Origin: Achatina immaculata
Taxonomy: Eukaryota > Mollusca > Gastropoda > Stylommatophora > Achatinidae
Assembly (NCBI GenBank): GCA_009760885.1
Contig: CM019715.1
Coordinates: 23,277,642-23,341,641 of the forward strand
Reading direction: 5' to 3'
DNA: 64,000 nt
Part shown: positions 56,275 through 64,000 of the stretch, piece by piece
How the letters are laid out: each line of letters opens with the position of its first letter
Position numbering within the stretch: position 1 is the stretch's first letter
The notes under the pieces: model-generated
Told to the model about the DNA's origin: nothing
Databases searched by the model: none
Seen by the model: the letters and a program-made list of their open reading frames with translations, nothing else
Made by a program: the position numbers and the translations under genes

Positions 56275-57545
56275 ATTCGTTACCGATCAACAGTATAATT
56301 TCGTGCTTTCGAACCGTTACCGATCAACAGTATCATGTCGCGCTTTTGAACCGATCAACAGTATCATGTCGCGCTTTTGAACCGATCAACAGTATCATGT
56401 CGCGCTCTCTAACCGACCAACAGTATGATGTCGCGCATTTGAACAGATCAACAGTAGCATATCGCGCATTTGAACCGATCAACAGTAGCATGTCGCGCTT
56501 TTGAACCGATCAACAGTAGCATGTCGCGCTTTTGAACCGAACAACAGTAGCATGTCGCGCTTTTGAACCGAACAACAGTAGCATGTCGCGCTTTTGAACC
56601 GATCAACAGTATCATGTCGCACTTTTGAACCGATCAACATAGTAGCATGTCGCGCTTTTGAACCGATCAACATAGTAGCATGTCGCGCTTTTGAACCAAT
56701 TAACAGTAGCATGTCGCGCTTTTGAACCGATCAACAGTATGATATCGCGCTTTTTAACCGATCAACAGTATCGTCACGCTTTCAAGACGATCAACAATAT
56801 CATTCCTCTTTTTGGAACATATCAACAGTATCATCTTGTGCTTTTGAAACGATCAACAGTATCAGTTCGTGCTTTCGAACCGTTACCGATCAATAGTATC
56901 ATTTCGTGCTTTCGAACCGTTACCGATCAACAGTATCATTTCGTGCTTTCGAATTGTTACCGTTCAACAGTATCATTTCGTGCTTTCGAACCATTACCGA
57001 TCAACAGTATCATTTTGTGATTTCGAGACATGACTGAACAGGAGTATCATTTTGTGTTTTCGAACCATGACTGAACAGTAGTATCATTTTGTGATTTCAA
57101 ACCATGACTGAACAGTATTATCATTTTGTGATTTCGAACCATGACTGAGCAACAGTATCATTTAGTGTTTTTGAACCATAACTCAACAGTAGTATCATTT
57201 CATGATTTCAAACCATGACTGAACAACAGTATCATTTAGTAATTTTGAACCATAACTCAACAGTAGTATCATTTCATGATTTCGAACCATGATTGAACAG
57301 CAGTACTATTTCGTGATTTCGAACCATGAGTGAACAACAGTATCATTTCGTGATTTCGAACCATTACCGATCAACAGTATTGTTTCGTGATTTTGAACAA
57401 TGACAGTATCATTTCTTGATTTTCAACCATGTTTGAACAGCAGTATCATTTTGTGATTTCAAACCATGATTGAACAGCAGTACCATTTCGTGATTTATAA
57501 CCATGAGTGAACAACAGTATCATTTCGAGATTTTGAACCATTACT
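56275..57545. repeat. 31-bp and 37-bp subrepeat array, unit 1
   Basis: The basic unit GAACCGATCAACAGTAGCAT, then GTCGCGCTTTT (31 bp) and a variant with an extra GTTACC (37 bp) and TTTCGTGCTTTC. Toward the right it turns to CCATGACTGAACAGTAGTATCATTT units. Confidence 0.92.
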
Positions 57546-57552
57546 GATCAAC

Positions 57553-58090
57553 TGTAAGGAGTGGAAAAATAAGCAAGCTGTGACCCGGTTTTGAATGGAA
57601 ATCCCCAGGCCTTCGAGTCCGGCGCTGACCAGGTATATAAGACGAGAAGAGAAGGGGGATAAATTGAGCACGTGGAAGTCGAGCGGCAGACGTGGACAAG
57701 GAGGGTCATTCGATAGATGGAGGCTGACGTGTATAGTTTAGTTGTGTGCATTTGTAATCAGGATTGAAATTATATTATTCAAGGAACCTTTTTTATGATT
57801 AATAACGCGTGTGAAAATATATAAATATATGGACTTCATGCGCATAGGATTCGTTTGATTCGCATTGCCTTGTGGATCAGAATTTTGTTAATACAAGGAT
57901 CGTGATTTTAAGAAAAAAATGATTGTTGTTTCGTGTTCCCGTTATTTATACGTAAGGTGTGAATGTCTCGGGTAGTCACCCTTCCACCACTCAGTACGAC
58001 GGCGGCAAGAAGAAATAAAAGACTGAACAATTAATTCACGTCAGTAAAGTAAAATATAAAAAATACAACACAACAAAAACAAATACTACA
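57553..58090 (+). mobile_element. LTR-like insertion (possible solo LTR) in unit 1 only
   Basis: A 538-bp segment begins TGTAAGGAGTGG and ends AATACTACA, so its ends are TGTA/TACA. It contains a TATA-like GGTATATAAGACG (about 57632) and an AATAAA (about 58013), as expected for a retroviral-type LTR of a retrotransposon. No clear TSD and no internal gene. It is missing from the other units. Confidence 0.45.
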
Positions 58091-59187
58091 TGTTTCGTGA
58101 TTTCGAACAATGACTGAACAGCAGTATCATTTCTTGATTTTCAGCCATTAGTGAACAACAGAACAAACGGGACTGTCTCCATCCTCTTCGTTCGACCTTT
58201 GTGACAGTGAACACTAAAGAGAGTCGAATGAGAGAGACTTAAAATGCCTGAAGGTTTTTGGTAAACCAAATATTAAATGTTATTTCATGACCTGACGAAC
58301 TGGACCAACAGACCATGAAGGTAAGATCCGCTGCTTTTCTGCCTTAAGAAAGTATCATCGTAGATTTCAACAGCAACAGTTGGTCTTAAATAATTTCAAC
58401 GTCACGAATATAAATATGAAATAAATATGAAATAACAAATGTTAATTCATTAAACGAAATCTCACAAATCTCACACCTAGACTCATTCATTCATTCCGCA
58501 TGTCCCTTGCGGAACTTTGCATCCCTAACAGCACTCCTGTAGGCCTCTCAGTTATCAGCAACATGGTCTGCTGCTGATGCATCCATTTGCAGATCATCAA
58601 CGATGTCTTGCAGCCATCTTCGCCTTGGTCTTCCTCTCTTTATGTATCCTTCCAAGACAGTTTTCTCTAAATTATCATGATGTTTAATGTGTCCAAAATA
58701 TGTAAGTTTTCTCTCTTTATACCTTCCACACACCTAGACTACCAATGTGGAAATAGTCAACTAAATCTTTAAAGCTCTGCAGAAATAAAGTTAGGAACAC
58801 TCCACTTCTGTGAGTCACCAACAAAGAAAATTACTTCCAAGACATCTGCTGCCTTAGAATTTAATCAGCGATTTCAAACGTTTTGTTTTTTTTTTTTTAA
58901 TATATGATGTTTCATAAAAGCAATGAACCACTTACACCTTACATCTTACATTCTTCCCGTGTCGTTAAACATCACATAGGGCTTGCATGGTAGTTCGCCA
59001 AGTTTTCCTGTTTTCGGGGATATTTTTAACCATATCACGGGATTTTATGCGGACTAGTTTGTTTTCTCTTAACAATGTCCTCTTCAGAGTTTCACGTGGT
59101 TCACTACTTTTTTTTCGGCCTGTTGTGTTCTACTTGATAGCTTGTTTCAGGATGAATCATTGCCTGAGAAAAATTGTAAAACATCAA

Positions 59188-59287
59188 NNNNNNNNNNNNN
59201 NNNNNNNNNNNNNNNNNNNNNNNNNNNNNNNNNNNNNNNNNNNNNNNNNNNNNNNNNNNNNNNNNNNNNNNNNNNNNNNNNNNNNNN
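59188..59287. other. Assembly gap (100 N)
   Basis: Exactly 100 N, so the real size is unknown. It lies in the middle of a higher-order unit between the family A end and the subrepeats. Confidence 0.98.
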
Positions 59288-59640
59288 CGAATCGTTACCG
59301 TTCAACAGTATCATTTCGTGCTTTCGAACCGTTACCGATCAACAGTATCATTTCGTGCTTTCGAATCGTTACCGTTCAACAGTATCATTTCGTGCTTTCG
59401 AACCATTACCGATCAACAGTATCATTTTGTGATTTCGAGACATGACTGAACAGGAGTATCATTTTGTGATTTCAAACCATGACTGAACAGTAATATCATT
59501 TTGTGATTTCGAACCATGACTGAGCAACAGTATCATTTAGTGTTTTTGAACCATAACTCAACAGTAGTATCATTTCATGATTTCAAACCATGACTGAACA
59601 GCTGTATCATTTCATGATTTTCAGCCATTAGTGAACAACA
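59288..59640. repeat. Subrepeat array after the gap
   Basis: 37-bp TACCGATCAACAGTATCATT-type units, then 36-bp CATGACTGAACAG-type units. Confidence 0.9.
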
Positions 59641-60879
59641 GAACAAACGGGACTGTCTCCATCCTCTTCGTTCGACCTTTGTGACAGTGAACACTAAAGA
59701 GAGTCGAATGAGAGAGACTTAAAATGCCTGAAGGTTTTTGGTAAACCAAATATTAAATGTTATTTCATGACCTGACGAACTGGACCAACAGACCATGAAG
59801 GTAAGATCCGCTGCTTTTCTGCCTTAAGAAAGTATCATCGTAGATTTCAACAGCAACAGTTGGTCTTAAATAATTTCAACGTCACGAATATAAATATGAA
59901 ATAAATATGAAATAACAAATGTTAATTCATTAAACGAAATCTCACAAATCTCACACCTAGACTCATTCATTCATTCCGCATGTCCCTTGCGGAACTTTGC
60001 ATCCCTAACAGCACTCCTGTAGAAATGCATCCATTTGCAGATCATCAACGATGTCTTGCAGCCATCTTCGCCTTGGTCTTCCTCTCTTTCTTTTCCTCTT
60101 TATGTATTCTTCCAAGACAGTTTCTCTAAATTATCATGATGTTTAATGTGTCCAAAATATGTAAGTTTTCTCTCTTTATACCTTCCACACACCTAGATTA
60201 CCAATGTGGAAATAGTCAACTAAATCTTTAAAGCTCTGCAGAAATAAAGTTAGGAACACTCCACTTCTGTGAGTCACCAACAAAGAAAATTACTTCCAAG
60301 ACATCTGCTGCCTTAGAATTTAATCAGCGATTTCAAACGTTTTTTTTTTTTTTTTTAATATATGATGTTTCATAAAAGCAATGAACCACTTACACCTTAC
60401 ATCTTACATTCTTCCCGTGTCGTTAAACATCACATAGGGCTTGCATGGTAGTTCGCCAAGTTTTCCTGTTTTCGGGGATATTTTTAACCACATCACGGGA
60501 TTTTATGCGGACTAGTTTGTTTTCTCTTAACAATGTCCTCTTCAGAGTTTCACGTGGTTCACTACTTTTTTTTCGGCCTGTTGTGTTCTACTTGATAGCT
60601 TGTTTCAGGATGAATCATTGCCTGAGAAAAATTGTAAAACATCAATTAGCAGGATAATATCAAGAACGAGGAGGTCTGGGAAAGAGCAGAAGAAAAGGTT
60701 ATGAACCTTCAAATTATATCTAGAAAATGATATTGAAAATGAAATATTGTTATCTACCACAATTAATTCTATGTCTAATAAGATGACATTGCTATGTAGT
60801 ACAGCTAATTGTTTGCCCAATAAGATGTAAATGATATTTAGCACAGCTAATTGTTTGTTTAATAGGGTCTTATTGATAT

Positions 60880-62335
60880 TCGTTACCGATCAACAGTATA
60901 ATTTCGTGCTTTCGAACCGTTACCGATCAACAGTATCGTTTCGTGCTCTCGAACCATTACCTATCAACAGTATCATGTCGCGTTTTTGAACCGATCAACA
61001 GTAGCGTGTCGCGCTTTTGAACCGATCAACATAGTATCATGTCGCGCTTTTGAACAGATCAACAGTATCATGTCGCGCTTTTGAACCGATCAACAGTATC
61101 ATGTCGCGCTTTTGAACCGATCAACAGTAGCATATCGCGCTTTTGAACCGATCAACAGTAGCATGTCGCGCTTTTGAACCGAACAACAGTAGCATGTCCA
61201 CTTTTGAACCGATAAACATAGTAGCATGTCGCGCTTTTGAACCTTTCAACAGTAGCATGTCGCGCTTTTGAACCGATCAACAGTAGCATGTCGCGCTTTT
61301 GAACCGATCAACATAGTAGCATGTCGCGCTTTTGAACCGATCAACAGTAGCGTGTCGCGCTTTTGAACTGACCAACAGTATCATATCGCGCTTTTGAACC
61401 GATCAACAGTATCGTCACGCTTTCCAGCCAGTCAACAATATCGTTTCTCGTTTTGGAACATATCAACAGTATCATTTCGTGCTTTCGAACCGTTACCGAT
61501 CAACAGTATCATTTCGTGCTTTCGAACCGTTACCGATCAACAGTATCATTTCGTGCTTTCGAACCGTTACCGATCAACAGTATCATTTCGTGCTTTCGAA
61601 CTTATCAACAGTATCATGTCGCGCTTTTGAACCGATCAACAGTATCATGTCGCGCTTTTGAACCGATCAACAGTAGCATGTCGCAATTTTGAACCGATCA
61701 ACAGTAGCATGTCGCCCTTTTGAACCGATCAACATAGTAGCATGTCGCGCTTTTGAACCGATCAACAGTAGCATATCGCGCTTTTGAACCGATCAACAGT
61801 AGCATGTCGCGTTTTTGAACCGATCAACAGTAGCATGTCGCGTTTTAGAACCGATCAACAGTAGCATGTCGCCCTTTTGAACCGATCAACATAGTAGCAT
61901 GTCGCGCCTTTGAACCGATCAACAGTAGCATGTCGCGCTTTTGAACCGATCAACAGTAGCATGTCGCGCTTTTGAACCGATCAACAGTATCGTCACGCTT
62001 TCCAGCCGATCAACAATATCATTTCTCGTTTTGGAACATATCAACAGTATCATTTTGTGTTTTCGAACCGATCAACAGTATCATTTCGTGCTTTCGAACC
62101 ATTACCGATCAACAGTATCATTTTGTGATTTCGAGACATGACTGAACAGGAGTATCATTTTGTGTTTTCGAACCATGACTGAACAGTAATATCATTTTGT
62201 GATTTCGAACCATGACTGAGCAACAGTATCATTTAGTGTTTTTGAACCATAACTCAACAGTAGTATCATTTCATGATTTCAAACCATGACTGAACAGCTG
62301 TATCATTTCGTGATTTTCAGCCATTAGTGAACAAC
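60880..62335. repeat. 31-bp and 37-bp subrepeat array, unit 3
   Basis: About 45 copies, mostly GAACCGATCAACAGTAGCAT, then GTCGCGCTTTT. Some copies carry an ATA insertion (CAACATAGTAGC). Confidence 0.92.
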
Positions 62336-63574
62336 AGAACAAACGGGACTGTCTCCATCCTCTTTGTTCGACCTTTGTGACAGTGAACACTAAAGAGAGT
62401 CGAATGAGAGAGACTTAAAATGCCTGAAGGTTTTTGGTAAACCAAATATTAAATGTTATTTCATGACCTGACGAACTGGACCAACAGACCATGAAGGTAA
62501 GATCCGCTGCTTTTCTGCCTTAAGAAAGTATCATCGTAGATTTCAACAGCAACAGTTGGTCTTAAATAATTTCAACGTCACGAATATAAATATGAAATAA
62601 ATATGAAATAACAAATGTTAATTCATTAAACGAAATCTCACAAATCTCACACCTAGACTCATTCATTCATTCCGCATGTCCCTTGCGGAACTTTGCATCC
62701 CTAACAGCACTCCTGTAGAAATGCATCCATTTGCAGATCATCAACGATGTCTTGCAGCCATCTTCGCCTTGGTCTTCCTCTCTTTCTTTTCCTCTTTATG
62801 TATTCTTCCAAGACAGTTTCTCTAAATTATCATGATGTTTAATGTGTCCAAAATATGTAAGTTTTCTCTCTTTATACCTTCCACACACCTAGATTACCAA
62901 TGTGGAAATAGTCAACTAAATCTTTAAAGCTCTGCAGAAATAAAGTTAGGAACACTCCACTTCTGTGAGTCACCAACAAAGAAAATTACTTCCAAGACAT
63001 CTGCTGCCTTAGAATTTAATCAGCGATTTCAAACGTTTTGTTTTTTTTTTTTAATATATGATGTTTCATAAAAGCAATGAACCACTTACACCTTACATCT
63101 TACATTCTTCCCGTGTCGTTAAACATCACATAGGGCTTGCATGGTAGTTCGCCAAGTTTTCCTGTTTTCGGGGATATTTTTAACCACATCACGGGATTTT
63201 ATGCGGACTAGTTTGTTTTCTCTTAACAATGTCCTCTTCAGAGTTTCACGTGGTTCACTACTTTTTTTTCGGCCTGTTGTGTTCTACTTGATAGCTTGTT
63301 TCAGGATGAATCATTGCCTGAGAAAAATTGTAAAACATCAATTAGCAGGATAATATCAAGAACGAGGAGGTCTGGGAAAGAGCAGAAGAAAAGGTTATGA
63401 ACCTTCAAATTATATCTAGAAAATGATATTGAAAATGAAATATTGTTATCTACCACAATTAATTCTATGTCTGATAAGATGACATTGCTATGTAGTACAG
63501 CTAATTGTTTGCCCAATAAGATGTAAATGATATTTAGCTCAGCTAATTGTTTGTTTAATAGGATCTTATTGATA

Positions 63575-64000
63575 TTCGTTACCGATCAACAGTATAATTT
63601 CGTGCTTTCGAACCGTTACCGATCAACAGTATCATGTCGCGCTTTTGAACCGATCAACAGTATAATGTCGCGCTTTTGAACCGATCAACAGTATCATGTC
63701 GCGCTCTCTAAACGACCAACAGTATCATGTCGCGCATTTGAACAGATCAACAGTAGCATGTCGCGCTTTTGAACCGATCAACAGTAGCATGTCGCCCTTT
63801 TGAACCGATCAACAGTAGCATGTCGCGCTTTTGAACCGATCAACAGTAGCATGTCGCGCTTTTGAACCGATCAACAGTAGCATGTCGCGCTTTTGAACCG
63901 ATCAACAGTAGCATGTCGCGTTTTTGAACCGATCAACAGTAGCATGTCGCGTTTTTGAACCGATCAATAGTAGCATGTCGCCCTTTTGAACCGATCAACA
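63575..64000. repeat. 31-bp subrepeat array, unit 4 (cut by window edge)
   Basis: The same 31-bp units, still running at the right edge. Confidence 0.92.

Larger units (their letters stand above)
55255..64000. repeat. Higher-order satellite, unit about 2.6-2.7 kb
   Basis: The landmark TCATTCATTCATTCCGCATG occurs at 55361, 58483, 59963 and 62659. Each unit contains, in order: a family B end, a unique link, a family A end, a second link, arrays of 31-bp and 37-bp subrepeats, a 36-bp-like array, and a unique 300-bp segment (AACAAACGGGACTGTCTCCA, then GAAGGTTTTTGGTAAACC). The 55361-58483 interval is longer because of an LTR-like insert. The 58483-59963 interval contains the N gap. The array runs off the right edge. 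Confidence 0.92.

Noticed and set aside
58987..59445. Reading frames spanning the N gap
   Set aside because: They consist of N-derived residues and satellite sequence.

Overview
The window is animal (eukaryotic) nuclear DNA, about 64 kb, AT-rich, with short exons, GT-AG introns, dense retroelement debris and very many minisatellites. The make-up (a single-type activin receptor type II, an SRCR-domain gene, several RTE-like LINE families with microsatellite tails, Penelope-like and I-clade LINE remnants) best suits a mollusc or another lophotrochozoan. That placement is inference; I cannot name the species.

Genes. (1) At the left edge, on the minus strand, lie three exons (about 1555 down to 107) of an acidic, transcription-factor-like protein that I do not recognise. 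It sits below a cluster of CRE half-sites and a CCAAT box. (2) From 11415 to 31069 on the plus strand is a complete eight-exon activin/TGF-beta receptor type II gene. All seven junctions are in phase and the exons join to a 614-residue protein with signal peptide, cysteine-rich ectodomain, one membrane segment and an intact kinase. (3) On the minus strand, the last two exons (53871-53709 and 50545-50256) of a coiled-coil plus SRCR-domain protein join in phase but carry one in-frame TAG inside the SRCR domain.

Mobile DNA. I call the LINE families A to F. A, B and C are RTE-like: A ends in (ATAAG/TAAGA)-type tails, B in (AATG)n, C in (ATG)n. Several copies are framed by target-site duplications (TSDs) of 10-12 bp that can be read directly from the sequence: 6186/7843 (A), 3207/4020 and 45521/46042 (C), 51705/52610 (B), 23572/24278 (B inside A), 52506/52587 (70 nt of A inside B) and 9541/9595 (44 nt of B inside B). 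Family D looks like an I-clade LINE with an RNase H domain and a cysteine-rich C-terminus. A Penelope-like reverse transcriptase fragment lies in receptor intron 5, and a probable tRNA-derived SINE lies at 49015.

Repeats. About twenty separate minisatellite arrays (12-97 bp units) are spread over the window. From 55255 to the right edge the sequence is a higher-order satellite: a unit of about 2.6-2.7 kb that itself contains fragments of families A and B plus 31-bp and 37-bp subrepeats. It is interrupted by a 100-N assembly gap (59188-59287) and by one LTR-like insertion.

I did not find a convincing new biological system. The strongest leads are the very short LINE insertions with intact TSDs, the overlapping reading frames in the left gene, the internal stop in the SRCR gene, the perfect 25-bp hairpin in receptor intron 3, and the history recorded in the higher-order satellite.
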